Assembly: GCF_029714325.1 (NCBI RefSeq)
Contig: NZ_CP121666.1
Coordinates: 186,001-250,000, forward strand
Reading direction: 5' to 3'
DNA: 64,000 nucleotides
From: Bradyrhizobium sp. CB1717
GTDB lineage: Bacteria; Pseudomonadota; Alphaproteobacteria; Rhizobiales; Xanthobacteraceae
Part shown: positions 19,750-27,966 of the stretch, piece by piece
Layout of the letters: each line of letters starts with the position of its first letter
How positions within the stretch are numbered: the first letter of the stretch is position 1
Translations under genes and position numbers: made by a program
The notes under the pieces: generated by a model
The model's input: the letters and a program-made list of their open reading frames with translations, nothing else
The model's database searches: none
Told to the model about the DNA's origin: nothing

Positions 19750-19772
19750 CAGCACCCAGCCTTCTCTCGCGT

Positions 19773-20381
19773 CTACACCGCAATTAGCTGCTCGCTCCGC
19801 AGATACGCAAGCAGCGGCAGCAGCGGCAGGCCGAGAATGGTGAAATGGTCACCCTCGATGCGCTCGAACAGATGAATGCCGAGGCCCTCGAGCTGATAGG
19901 CGCCGACGCTTCTGGTCACGGCCTCGCCGGCGGCGTCGAGATAGGCCGAAAGCTCGGCTTCGCTCATTGGCCGCATGGTCATGCGCGCCACCGAGACATC
20001 CTCGAACACGATCTTGCCGTCCCGCGCCACCGCCACGGCGGAATTCAGCTCATGGCTGTTGCCGGCGAGATCGCGCAGTTGCGCCAGCGCCTGTGGGCGC
20101 CCGGCGGGCTTATTGAAGAGACGGCTGCCGAGCGCCAGCGTCTGGTCGGCGCCGATCACATAACTTCCCGGACGACCCATAGAGACCGCCTTGGCCTTTT
20201 CGCGGGCCAGCAGCAGAGCGATCTCGCGCGGATCGCCGAGGTTGGAGCTGGCCTGGATACCGCGCTCGTCGATGTCAGCCGTGACGGCCTCGAATTCGAG
20301 CCCGGCATTGGCCAGCAGCATTTTGCGCGCGCTGCTTTGCGAGGCCAGGATCAGCGGAGATGTGCCGCGCCACAGAGCCAT
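19773..20381 (-). CDS. maf: Maf-like nucleotide pyrophosphatase
   Basis: 202 residues. The Maf signature [14 protein letters not shown] opens the protein, followed by [11 protein letters not shown] with the conserved Asp of the active site and the region around [18 protein letters not shown]. These proteins hydrolyse dTTP/UTP or modified nucleotides to monophosphates, a house-cleaning role. The ppsR gene ends 8 bp upstream and coaE follows 23 bp downstream, all leftward, so these origin-proximal genes are likely one transcript. Confidence 0.93.
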   Translation of the reverse strand: MALWRGTSPLILASQSSARKMLLANAGLEFEAVTADIDERGIQASSNLGDPREIALLLAREKAKAVSMGRPGSYVIGADQTLALGSRLFNKPAGRPQALAQLRDLAGNSHELNSAVAVARDGKIVFEDVSVARMTMRPMSEAELSAYLDAAGEAVTRSVGAYQLEGLGIHLFERIEGDHFTILGLPLLPLLAYLRSEQLIAV

Positions 20382-20389
20382 CGCGACAA

Positions 20390-21229
20390 CTATTCCAAGG
20401 GCCGGTTACGCTGACGATCGCTGTAGAGCTTCATGATCGCCGCGGCGGTTTCCTCGATCGAGCGCCGCGTCACGTCAAGCAGCGGCCAGTCGTGCTTGGC
20501 GCTCAGCTTGCGCGCGAACGCGACCTCCTCGGTGACCGACTGCCTGTCGGTATAGGTGTCGCTGCCGGATTCGGCGCCCATGGAGAGCAGGCGGTTCTGA
20601 CGGATCTGGATCAGGCGTTCCGGCGTCGCGTGCAGGCTCACCACCAGCGGCCGCGTCAGCGTCTCCAGCTGTGCCGGCACGGGAATGCCGGGCACCAGCG
20701 GCACGTTGGCGGTGCGGATGCCGCGATTGGCGAGATAGATCGATGTCGGCGTCTTCGAGGTGCGGGACACGCCGACCAGAACCACGTCGGCGTCGTCGAG
20801 ACCTTCGACATGCTGACCGTCGTCATGGATCATCGTGTAGTTAAGTGCGTCGATGCGCTTGAAATATTCCGCATTGAGCACGTGCTGGGCGCCGACGCGA
20901 CCCGTGGTCGCAGCGCCGAGATAGGCTTCGAACAGCTGCATCACCGGCCCGATGATCGACAGGCTCGGAACATTGATCTGCTTGCACTTGTCCTCGAGCC
21001 TGGCGACGAGATCCTTCTCGAGCAGCGTGAATAGCACGATCCCCGGCGCTTCCTCGATCTCGTCGAGCACCCGGTCGAGCTGCTTCTGGCTCCGCACCAG
21101 CGGATAGACATGCTCGACCGGCGTCACGTTCGCATATTGCGCGGCGACGGCGCGCGCGACGGTGATCAGCGTCTCGCCAGTGGAGTCGGAGACCAGGTGC
21201 AGATGGAAATAATTGTTCGAGGTCGGCAC
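20390..21229 (-). CDS. ppsR: kinase/pyrophosphorylase (PEP synthase/PPDK regulatory protein family)
   Basis: 279 residues, formerly DUF299. The N-terminus [14 protein letters not shown] and the P-loop-like [21 protein letters not shown] are the family's two hallmarks. [17 protein letters not shown] and [14 protein letters not shown] close the protein. Members switch phosphoenolpyruvate synthase or pyruvate phosphate dikinase by reversible phosphorylation of a threonine; which target is used here is not shown. It corresponds to the first gene to one side of oriC in Caulobacter and Rickettsia, and here too it borders a long gap. Confidence 0.93.
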   Translation of the reverse strand: MPTSNNYFHLHLVSDSTGETLITVARAVAAQYANVTPVEHVYPLVRSQKQLDRVLDEIEEAPGIVLFTLLEKDLVARLEDKCKQINVPSLSIIGPVMQLFEAYLGAATTGRVGAQHVLNAEYFKRIDALNYTMIHDDGQHVEGLDDADVVLVGVSRTSKTPTSIYLANRGIRTANVPLVPGIPVPAQLETLTRPLVVSLHATPERLIQIRQNRLLSMGAESGSDTYTDRQSVTEEVAFARKLSAKHDWPLLDVTRRSIEETAAAIMKLYSDRQRNRPLE

Positions 21230-21686
21230 AAAAACTCTTTGGATGAGGGCGGGGTGGTTTGTGGATTTCTGTGGAGCTTAACCGCTCGGAAAGGGATGTG
21301 CGACACCAGGGACGGGACAAGTGCCAATTTTCTTCACACCGCTGCCCGTCAGAACAAGTCCGCCGCCTCTCCAAGCGGGAAGCGGGATTGCGCGGATAAC
21401 CCCCTTGATAAGCTGCCGACGAGCGCACGCAAGCCTTTGAGTCCGGACGGCTTATCGGAACAGGCCCAACTGGCGCAGGATATGTTGATGGATGTGAACA
21501 AGCGCGCGTGAAGTCGCGGACGGAATTGCGTGAGTCCAATCCACGGTCACTTAGACTCAAACCTTAAGAATCTAAGATTCTAGATTTGAGGAAGGCGCTA
21601 CGGACGGATATGTGTGCAGGGTAAGACCTTAACGGGTTCTTACTATCCCCAGCTCCTTTCGCTGGGCATCAATCCGGGCCGCGAAA
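21230..21686. other. putative chromosomal replication origin (oriC)
   Basis: A 457-bp gene-free gap between leftward ppsR and rightward hemJ, at the point where gene orientation diverges. It contains five GANTC sites (21439, 21532, 21554, 21568, 21576), which are targets of the alphaproteobacterial CcrM methylase. It also has an AT-rich dyad at 21556-21590 and single-mismatch DnaA boxes TTCTTCACA (21330-21338) and, on the other strand, TTGTTCACA (21493-21501). The neighbouring order dnaQ-coaE-maf-ppsR on one side and rho-mnmE-mnmG-rsmG-parAB on the other matches characterised alphaproteobacterial origins. No perfect TTATCCACA was found. Function is inferred. Confidence 0.6.
21556..21590. repeat. 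AT-rich nested inverted repeat in the putative origin
   Basis: Inner perfect arms AGAATCT (21567-21573) and AGATTCT (21575-21581) around a single A, flanked by outer arms CTCAAA (21556-21561) and TTTGAG (21585-21590). It contains three of the five GANTC sites. It could be an unwinding or protein-binding element. No T-tract follows, so a terminator is less likely. Confidence 0.7.
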
Positions 21687-22121
21687 ATGTTCGAAGACGT
21701 CTATCTCTGGATCAAGGCGCTGCATGTGATCGCCGTCATCTCCTGGATGGCGGGCATGCTCTATCTGCCGCGGCTGTTCGTTTATCACTGCGACGCCGAG
21801 ATCGGCTCGAAGCAGTCGGAAACGTTCAAGGTCATGGAGCGCCGGCTGTTCAAGGCGATCATCAACCCCGCCATGATTGTCACCTGGCTCGCCGGGCTTT
21901 TTCTCGCCTGGTCCGGCCACTGGTTCACGTTCGGCTGGCTGCACGTAAAACTGGCATTGGTCCTGGCGCTGTCGGCGGTCCACGGCTTTTTTTCGCGCTG
22001 GCTCAAAGATTTCGCCGCCGACCGGCGTCCGCGGAGCCAGAAATTCTATCGGATTATCAATGAGGTGCCGACCGTTTTGATGATTCTCATCGTCATCATG
22101 GTGATCGTGAAGCCGTTCTAG
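21687..22121 (+). CDS. hemJ: protoporphyrinogen IX oxidase HemJ
   Basis: 144 residues, four predicted membrane helices. The N-terminal WIKALHVIAVISWMAGMLYLPRLFVYH carries the conserved histidine (His13) and the GMLYLPRLFVYH block of HemJ/UPF0093. LHVKLALVL in helix 3 holds the conserved lysine, and the C-terminus is EVPTVLMILIVIMVIVKPF. HemJ oxidises protoporphyrinogen IX to protoporphyrin IX in the inner membrane for heme synthesis. In related genomes hemE and hemH are often also found here; neither is visible in this window. It is the first rightward gene after the putative origin. Confidence 0.93.
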   Translation: MFEDVYLWIKALHVIAVISWMAGMLYLPRLFVYHCDAEIGSKQSETFKVMERRLFKAIINPAMIVTWLAGLFLAWSGHWFTFGWLHVKLALVLALSAVHGFFSRWLKDFAADRRPRSQKFYRIINEVPTVLMILIVIMVIVKPF

Positions 22122-22367
22122 GCAAGCCACCCGCGGAATCGCTCAGCGCTTCGGCTTGCGGAGAAGGGAGCGATTTTCTATATTATCGATATCCCACCCA
22201 ACGCAGGCGGATGTGGTTGTGTCTGAGCTTTCCAGAGGCCGGACACCGCATCAGGTTTGAAGCCTCACCGGCACTCTCCTTGCCAGACCTGCGGACCTTA
22301 TCTTCTCACGTCCGCATTTCAGAGCCTCCTCGCACCCCTTCCAAGGTTACCCCACAGGACCACCCCA

Positions 22368-23633
22368 ATGCGGGAAATTAAACTCCAGGACCTCAAGTCG
22401 AAGACCCCGGCCGAGCTCGTCTCGTTCGCGGAAGAGAACGGGGTCGAGAACGCCAGCACCATGCGCAAGCAGGAGCTGCTGTTTGCCATCCTCAAGCAGC
22501 TTTCGCTCGCCGAGACCGATATCGTCGGCGAAGGCGTCGTCGAAGTGCTCTCCGACGGTTTCGGCTTCCTCCGCTCGCCCGATGCGAATTATCTGCCGGG
22601 CCCGGACGATATCTACGTTTCGCCCTCGCAGATCCGCCGTTTCGGCCTGCGCACCGGTGACACCATCGAAGGCCACATTCGCAGCCCGAAAGAGGGCGAG
22701 CGCTATTTTGCGCTGCTGAAGGTCAACACGCTCAATTTCGAAGACCCGGAAAAGGCCAAGCACAAGGTCAATTTCGACAACCTCACGCCGCTGTTTCCGA
22801 ACCAGCGTTTCCGCATGGAAATCGACGATCCGACGCGGAAAGACCTGTCTGCACGCGTGATCGACATCGTAGCCCCGATCGGCAAGGGCCAGCGCGCGCT
22901 GATCGTGGCGCCGCCGCGTACCGGTAAAACCGTGCTGATGCAGAACATCGCGCACTCGATCACGCACAATCATCCCGAATGCTATCTGATCGTGCTGCTG
23001 ATCGACGAGCGTCCGGAAGAAGTCACGGACATGCAGCGCTCGGTGAAGGGCGAGGTCGTGTCCTCGACCTTCGACGAGCCGGCGGTGCGCCACGTTCAGG
23101 TCGCCGAGATGGTGATCGAGAAGGCCAAGCGCCTGGTTGAGCATGGCCGCGACGTCGTGATCCTGCTCGATTCGATCACGCGCCTCGGCCGCGCCTACAA
23201 CACCGTGGTGCCGTCATCCGGCAAGGTGCTGACCGGCGGTGTCGACGCCAACGCGCTGCAGCGCCCGAAGCGCTTCTTCGGTGCCGCCCGTAATATCGAG
23301 GAGGGCGGCTCGCTGACCATCATCGCGACCGCGCTGGTCGATACCGGCAGCCGCATGGACGAAGTCATCTTCGAAGAGTTCAAGGGCACCGGTAACTCGG
23401 AACTGATCCTCGACCGCAAGGTCTCGGACAAGCGCACCTTCCCGGCGATCGACATTTCGCGCTCCGGCACCCGCAAGGAGGAGCTCATCACCGATCCGCA
23501 GGTGCTCAAGAAGATGTACGTGCTCCGCCGCATCCTCAATCCGATGGGCACCATGGACGCGATCGACTTCCTGCTCGACAAGCTGCGCTCGACCAAGAGC
23601 AATTCGGAGTTCTTCGACTCCATGAACACCTGA
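22368..23633 (+). CDS. rho: transcription termination factor Rho
   Basis: 421 residues from the ATG at 22368, where [17 protein letters not shown] begins; upstream in-frame codons lack family similarity. Order: N-terminal helical domain, RNA-binding cold-shock-like domain with [22 protein letters not shown], and the RecA-type motor with Walker A APPRTGKT (Lys187), [13 protein letters not shown] and [15 protein letters not shown]. Rho is a hexameric RNA helicase that ends transcription at untranslated RNA. A strong intrinsic terminator follows immediately. Confidence 0.98.
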   Translation: MREIKLQDLKSKTPAELVSFAEENGVENASTMRKQELLFAILKQLSLAETDIVGEGVVEVLSDGFGFLRSPDANYLPGPDDIYVSPSQIRRFGLRTGDTIEGHIRSPKEGERYFALLKVNTLNFEDPEKAKHKVNFDNLTPLFPNQRFRMEIDDPTRKDLSARVIDIVAPIGKGQRALIVAPPRTGKTVLMQNIAHSITHNHPECYLIVLLIDERPEEVTDMQRSVKGEVVSSTFDEPAVRHVQVAEMVIEKAKRLVEHGRDVVILLDSITRLGRAYNTVVPSSGKVLTGGVDANALQRPKRFFGAARNIEEGGSLTIIATALVDTGSRMDEVIFEEFKGTGNSELILDRKVSDKRTFPAIDISRSGTRKEELITDPQVLKKMYVLRRILNPMGTMDAIDFLLDKLRSTKSNSEFFDSMNT

Positions 23634-23948
23634 GTGCACTGCAGCAAAGAATTCAAGGGCGCCTTCGGGCGCCCTTTTTGTTTTGCAGCTTTGCTGCAGC
23701 AGAGTGCAGCATGGAAGGCAGCCGGTGACCTGATCTCGGATGACCTTCAATTTGTTGATATATCAAAATAATCCTTGAATTTCGGTGGGCCCATCCGCTG
23801 TGCCAGGAGGCATTCCTCCAGCAAAAATGCTGCGCCTATATTGCGAAGCAATATGAATTTGCTGCGGAATCTGGCGCAGCAAAATCCCGCCGCTGGCCGG
23901 TTCAAAACGGGATGTTTGCCTTTTCGCGGGGAGCCGGACAAATAGGCC
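23634..23948. other. 315-bp intergenic region rho-mnmE
   Basis: Apart from the rho terminator, this AT-richer stretch has no convincing gene on either strand. It contains a perfect 12-bp palindrome TTGATATATCAA at 23755-23766 and several GCTGCG/GCAGC words. It presumably holds the mnmE promoter; no promoter could be assigned with confidence. Confidence 0.6.
23655..23684 (+). terminator. intrinsic terminator after rho
   Basis: A GC stem GGGCGCC/GGCGCCC (23657-23663 and 23668-23674) with a TTCG tetraloop is followed by TTTTTGTTTT. It lies 22 bp after the rho stop, and the tetraloop and U-tract are textbook. Confidence 0.93.
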
Positions 23949-25301
23949 ATGCATCCGCGAGACCAGACCATTTTTGCGCTGTCATCCGGCCGGGCGCCCA
24001 GCGCGATCGCGGTGGTACGCGTCTCTGGCTCGCAGGCCGGGCTGGTCCTGACGACGCTCGCGGGCAGGCTGCCGGCGTCGCGGCAGGCCAGCCGCCGGCT
24101 GCTCCGGGACGGGGCGGGCCAGCCGATCGACGATGCGGTCGTGCTCTGGTTTCCAGGGCCGGCCAGCGCGACCGGCGAGGACATTGCTGAGTTCCACGTT
24201 CATGGCGGACGCGCGGTGCTGGCCTCGGTCCTCGCCGCTATTTCCGATATTCCGAATACACGCGCGGCCGAGCCCGGCGAGTTCACCCGGCGCGCCTTCG
24301 AGAATGGCAAGCTCGACCTGACCGAGGCCGAGGGCCTCGACGATCTCATCCACGCCGACACCGACCGGCAGCGTCGCCAGGCGCTGCGCCAGCTGCAGGG
24401 CCTCCTCGGCGACCGCGCGCGCGACTGGCGCGAGCGCATCATCGAGGCGTCAGCGTTGATCGAGGCCGGCATCGATTTTTCCGATGAAGGCGATGTGCCG
24501 GCGGAGCTGAGGGCGCCGGCGGTGAGAGCGATCAAGGCGCTGCACGACGAAATCGCAAAAGTGCTTGCGGCACAGGGACATTCTGAACGCCTGCGCGACG
24601 GCCTCGTGGTTGCAATCGCGGGCGAGCCGAACGTCGGCAAGTCGACGTTGATGAATCAGCTCGCGCGGCGCGACGTCGCGATCGTGTCGCCGCATGCCGG
24701 CACCACGCGCGATGTGATCGAGGTGTCGCTCGATCTCGACGGCTATCCGGTCACTGTCATCGACACCGCCGGCATTCGCGAGACCGATGATCCGGTCGAG
24801 CAGGAAGGCGTGAGGCGGGCGCGGGCGCGGGCTGAGGACGCCGACCTCGTGCTGTGGCTGGTGGAGGGCGGGGGCACCGTCGAGCCGGACGCGATGCGGT
24901 CGCTGAGGAAATCCGAAGCCGATCGACCTGGCGACACGGTCTGGATCGTGCGCAACAAGATCGACCTTGGCAGGACCGGAGGCGCCGAGCCGGTAGGCGA
25001 GTTCGGGATCTCGGCAAGCCGGGGCGACGGCATTCCCGAGCTGGTCGACGCCCTTGTCAAATTCGCCGCCAGTTTCTTCGGGACGACCGAGGGTGCCTTG
25101 GTGACCCGGGCCCGCCAACGCGATCTGTTGCGCCAGGCCTCGGACAGCTTGCGCCGGAGTCTGGAGCTTGTAGAAGAGGGCGAAGAGCTGGCCGCCGAAG
25201 AACTGCGCGCCGCCGCCTACGCCCTGGGCCGGCTCTTGGGCCGGGTGGACGTCGAGGACGTCCTCGGGGCGATCTTCCAGAAATTCTGCATCGGAAAGTA
25301 G
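23949..25301 (+). CDS. mnmE: tRNA uridine-5-carboxymethylaminomethyl modification GTPase MnmE
   Basis: 450 residues. N-terminal tetrahydrofolate-binding domain ([21 protein letters not shown]), central helical domain, and an inserted G domain with GEPNVGKST (about residue 224), DTAGIRET and RNKID. The C-terminus ends FCIGK, with the Cys447 required in MnmE proteins. Together with MnmG it installs the cmnm5 group on U34 of certain tRNAs; mnmG follows 691 bp downstream, the intervening space being filled by parS sites and repeats. Confidence 0.97.
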   Translation: MHPRDQTIFALSSGRAPSAIAVVRVSGSQAGLVLTTLAGRLPASRQASRRLLRDGAGQPIDDAVVLWFPGPASATGEDIAEFHVHGGRAVLASVLAAISDIPNTRAAEPGEFTRRAFENGKLDLTEAEGLDDLIHADTDRQRRQALRQLQGLLGDRARDWRERIIEASALIEAGIDFSDEGDVPAELRAPAVRAIKALHDEIAKVLAAQGHSERLRDGLVVAIAGEPNVGKSTLMNQLARRDVAIVSPHAGTTRDVIEVSLDLDGYPVTVIDTAGIRETDDPVEQEGVRRARARAEDADLVLWLVEGGGTVEPDAMRSLRKSEADRPGDTVWIVRNKIDLGRTGGAEPVGEFGISASRGDGIPELVDALVKFAASFFGTTEGALVTRARQRDLLRQASDSLRRSLELVEEGEELAAEELRAAAYALGRLLGRVDVEDVLGAIFQKFCIGK

Positions 25302-25303
25302 CG

Positions 25304-25326
25304 CTAGTTCTTCATTGTAGAACTAG
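25304..25326 (+). terminator. possible hairpin terminator after mnmE
   Basis: Perfect 8-bp arms CTAGTTCT (25304-25311) and AGAACTAG (25319-25326) with a 7-base loop lie immediately after the mnmE stop codon. The stem is AT-rich and the following T-run is poor (TGCTTGTTCC), so termination efficiency is doubtful. Confidence 0.35.
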
Positions 25327-25344
25327 TGCTTGTTCCATTGCTTG

Positions 25345-25360
25345 TGTTTCACGTGAAACG
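25345..25360. promoter_or_regulatory. parS: parS site 1
   Basis: TGTTTCACGTGAAACG. It matches the bacterial parS consensus TGTTNCACGTGAAACA with one terminal mismatch; the 14-bp core palindrome GTTTCACGTGAAAC is perfect. ParB is encoded at 29.7 kb. Confidence 0.95.
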
Positions 25361-25372
25361 AGGACAGTTCTC

Positions 25373-25461
25373 GTAGCCCCGGATGGAGCGCCGCGCAATC
25401 CGGGGCCGGTCGCCCGGCGGAGATACCTTCCCCGGATTTCGCTGCGCTCCATCCGGGCTAC
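25373..25461. repeat. palindromic repeat family C, copy 1
   Basis: Ends read GTAGCCCCGGATGGAGCG and CGCTCCATCCGGGCTAC, with inner CGCAATCCGGGG against CCCCGGATTTCG. Further copies are at 38961-39050, 41852-41936 and 57547-57630. This copy lies between parS sites 1 and 2. Confidence 0.9.
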
Positions 25462-25472
25462 GTGGTTCCCAT

Positions 25473-25488
25473 TGTTTCACGTGAAACA
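25473..25488. promoter_or_regulatory. parS: parS site 2
   Basis: TGTTTCACGTGAAACA, a perfect 16-bp parS palindrome between mnmE and mnmG. Confidence 0.97.
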
Positions 25489-25534
25489 AGCGATCGGGGT
25501 CCCTCCTGGTGAAACCGAGTCTTCGGGCTCGGCG

Positions 25535-25550
25535 CGTTTCACGTGAAACA
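25535..25550. promoter_or_regulatory. parS: parS site 3
   Basis: CGTTTCACGTGAAACA, one mismatch at the outermost base of the parS palindrome; the core is intact. Confidence 0.95.
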
Positions 25551-25646
25551 GCGGCGCTCTGTTCAGCCAGTCTAGATGGCTTCGTCTGCGGATCTGATGT
25601 CCCTTCACGAGCAGCGAGGGATTGGGCCGGTGGTCGCACTCGATCT

Positions 25647-25734
25647 CGTCATTGCGAGGAGCCCTTGCGACGAAGCAATCCAGACTGTTGCTGCGGGGGG
25701 GATCCTGGATTGCTTCGCTGTGCTCGCAATGACG
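25647..25734. repeat. palindromic repeat family A, copy 2
   Basis: Starts CGTCATTGCGAGGAG and ends CGCAATGACG, with GAAGCAATCCAG facing CTGGATTGCTTC inside. It is more diverged in its left arm than the copies at 4911 and 30772. It lies between parS sites 3 and 4. Confidence 0.88.
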
Positions 25735-25829
25735 GAGTGCGACGCGACGGTCTGACGTCTGATCCGGCTCCTCCCGTAACGAGCCAATAGGGGGTGGTGG
25801 GACGGTTTTCCCGGTGGGGAGCCACCAAT

Positions 25830-25845
25830 TGTTTCACGTGAAACA
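25830..25845. promoter_or_regulatory. parS: parS site 4
   Basis: TGTTTCACGTGAAACA, a perfect 16-bp palindrome upstream of mnmG. Confidence 0.97.
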
Positions 25846-25920
25846 GGAGACAGATCAGGGCGCCTCCTACTGTGCATGGGGTTGTTCTCGCGAAAATGCC
25901 GTCGTCCCCTTCGGCCCACC

Positions 25921-25936
25921 TGTTTCACGTGAAACG
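25921..25936. promoter_or_regulatory. parS: parS site 5
   Basis: TGTTTCACGTGAAACG, one outermost mismatch. It ends 56 bp before the mnmG start, in the likely promoter or leader region of mnmG. Confidence 0.95.
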
Positions 25937-25992
25937 CGTCCTCACCCAGTTTCCACTTCCGGCTTTTTCCGCTCTGGGATAGAAGTCCGCCC

Positions 25993-27873
25993 ATGCGGAC
26001 AGAGCGAGAGAGTTTCGACGTCATCGTGATTGGCGGCGGCCACGCCGGCTGTGAAGCTGCGGCTGCCGCTGCCCGGATGGGTGCGACCACGGCTCTGGTG
26101 ACGCACCGTTTCTCAACGGTCGGCGCGATGTCCTGCAATCCCGCCATCGGCGGTCTCGGCAAGGGTCATCTGGTCCGCGAGGTCGATGCGCTCGATGGCC
26201 TGATGGGCCGGGTCGGCGATGCCGGCGGCATCCAGTTTCGTGTTCTCAATCGCCGCAAGGGCCCAGCTGTGCGTGGTCCGCGCGCCCAGGCGGACCGAAA
26301 ACTCTATGCAGCGGCGATGCAGGCCGCGATCCGCGAGACCGAGGGTCTTTCCGTCATCGAGGGCGAAGCCGACGAGCTGATCGTGGTCGAAGGACGCGTC
26401 ACCGGACTGCGTCTGGCCAATGGCCGGGAGCTTCGGGCAGGGGCGGTTGTCGTCACTACCGGCACCTTCCTGCGCGGTCTGATCCATCTCGGTGAGAAGA
26501 ATTGGCCGGCCGGCCGGGTCGGCGAGGCACCGGCGATGGGTCTTTCGGTCTCCTTCGAGCGGGCCGGGTTCACCCTCGGACGGCTCAAGACCGGGACTCC
26601 GCCGCGTCTGGACGGCACCACGATCGACTGGGCGGCGGTCGAAATGCAGCCCGGAGACGAGCCGCCGGAGCCGTTCTCGGTGATGACCGAGCGGATCACG
26701 ACCCCGCAGATCCAGTGCGGGATCACCCGGACCACGCCCGCGACCCACGAAGTGATCCGGGCCAATGTCCATCGCTCCCCGATGTACTCCGGCCAGATCA
26801 AGAGCTCCGGTCCCCGCTATTGCCCCTCGATCGAGGACAAGATCGTCCGCTTCGGCGATCGCGACGGCCATCAGATCTTCCTGGAGCCGGAAGGTCTGGA
26901 CGACAGCACCGTCTATCCCAATGGCATCTCGACCTCGCTGCCGGAGGAGGTCCAGCTCGCGATCCTCGCCAGCATTCCCGGCTTGGAGCGGGTGAAGATG
27001 GTCCGCCCCGGCTACGCCATCGAATACGACCACCTCGATCCCAGGGAGCTCGATCCAACCCTGCAGACCAAGCGCCTGCGCGGTCTGTTCCTGGCCGGGC
27101 AGATCAACGGCACCACCGGATACGAAGAGGCCGCCGGGCAGGGCATCGTGGCCGGCCTGAACGCCGCGCTCTCCGCCAGTGGGGCCGCTCTGACGGTGTT
27201 CGACCGGGCCGATGGCTATCTCGGCGTGATGATCGACGACCTCGTGACCCGCGGGATCAGCGAGCCCTATCGGATGTTCACCTCGAGGGCCGAGTACCGG
27301 CTGACGCTGCGGGCCGACAATGCCGACCAGCGCCTGACGGAGAAGGGCATCACTTTGGGGTGCGTCGGAAGTGCCCGGACGCTGCATCACCGCGCCAAGA
27401 TGGACGCCCTGAACGCCGCCCGGACACTGTCGAAGTCGCTGACGATCACCCCGAACGAGGCGATCAAGCACGGGCTGTCCCTGAATCGGGACGGCCAGCG
27501 CCGCTCGGCGTTCGAGCTGATGGCCTATCCCGAGATCGGCTGGAGCCAGGTCCGCGCAATCTGGCCGGAGCTGTCGGCCATCGATCCCGTCATCGCCACC
27601 CATCTCGAGATCGACGCCAAGTACGATGTCTATCTGGAGCGCCAGAGCGCCGACGTCGAAGCCTTCCGGCGCGACGAGGGGATGGTGCTGTCGGAGGTGG
27701 ACTACCAGCAGGTCCCCGGTCTCTCCAACGAGGTCCGCGCCAAGCTGGAGAAGGCACGGCCGTTCACGGTCGGCCAGGCCGGCCGCATCGATGGCATGAC
27801 GCCGGCGGCACTCGGTATTCTCGCGGCCTATCTCCGCCGCGAGGCACGGAAGACTTCCAAAGCAATCGCATAG
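25993..27873 (+). CDS. mnmG: tRNA uridine-5-carboxymethylaminomethyl modification enzyme MnmG (GidA)
   Basis: 626 residues. The FAD-binding N-terminus [21 protein letters not shown] is followed by the family blocks [23 protein letters not shown] and [36 protein letters not shown] and the [17 protein letters not shown] block precede the C-terminal helical domain. It works with MnmE to modify U34 in tRNA using FAD and a folate methylene donor. It is followed by rsmG, as in most bacteria (gidAB), with a parS site two bases after its stop codon. Confidence 0.98.
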   Translation: MRTERESFDVIVIGGGHAGCEAAAAAARMGATTALVTHRFSTVGAMSCNPAIGGLGKGHLVREVDALDGLMGRVGDAGGIQFRVLNRRKGPAVRGPRAQADRKLYAAAMQAAIRETEGLSVIEGEADELIVVEGRVTGLRLANGRELRAGAVVVTTGTFLRGLIHLGEKNWPAGRVGEAPAMGLSVSFERAGFTLGRLKTGTPPRLDGTTIDWAAVEMQPGDEPPEPFSVMTERITTPQIQCGITRTTPATHEVIRANVHRSPMYSGQIKSSGPRYCPSIEDKIVRFGDRDGHQIFLEPEGLDDSTVYPNGISTSLPEEVQLAILASIPGLERVKMVRPGYAIEYDHLDPRELDPTLQTKRLRGLFLAGQINGTTGYEEAAGQGIVAGLNAALSASGAALTVFDRADGYLGVMIDDLVTRGISEPYRMFTSRAEYRLTLRADNADQRLTEKGITLGCVGSARTLHHRAKMDALNAARTLSKSLTITPNEAIKHGLSLNRDGQRRSAFELMAYPEIGWSQVRAIWPELSAIDPVIATHLEIDAKYDVYLERQSADVEAFRRDEGMVLSEVDYQQVPGLSNEVRAKLEKARPFTVGQAGRIDGMTPAALGILAAYLRREARKTSKAIA

Positions 27874-27874
27874 G

Positions 27875-27890
27875 CGTTTCACGTGAAACA
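27875..27890. promoter_or_regulatory. parS: parS site 6
   Basis: CGTTTCACGTGAAACA beginning two bases after the mnmG stop codon, in the mnmG-rsmG junction. Core palindrome intact, one outermost mismatch. Confidence 0.95.
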
Positions 27891-27966
27891 GCGCGGACCG
27901 GGCGGGGACAGACCGCTATCGCGACGACCCGGAGCGGGTGAGGGCGCGGGTCGTCGATCCGAACCG

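Larger units (their letters stand above)
25302..25992. other. 691-bp intergenic region mnmE-mnmG with parS cluster
   Basis: Contains no convincing gene. It carries five of the window's seven parS sites, one family C repeat (25373-25461), one family A repeat (25647-25734) and a hairpin after mnmE. It is the densest non-coding region in the window and must also hold the mnmG promoter. Confidence 0.8.

Noticed and set aside
22122..22190. Hairpin after hemJ as terminator
   Set aside because: The arms GCAAGCC/GGCTTGC are far apart and are not followed by a T-run.
25349..26162. Minus-strand open frames in the mnmE-mnmG gap containing VSRET-like peptides
   Set aside because: The peptides come from parS sites read as codons. 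No initiation signal or family similarity, and the region is repeats and parS.
27883..27966. Upstream start for rsmG at 27883
   Set aside because: The ATG lies within parS site 6 and the added 28 residues are low-complexity without family similarity; the GTG at 27967 fits better.
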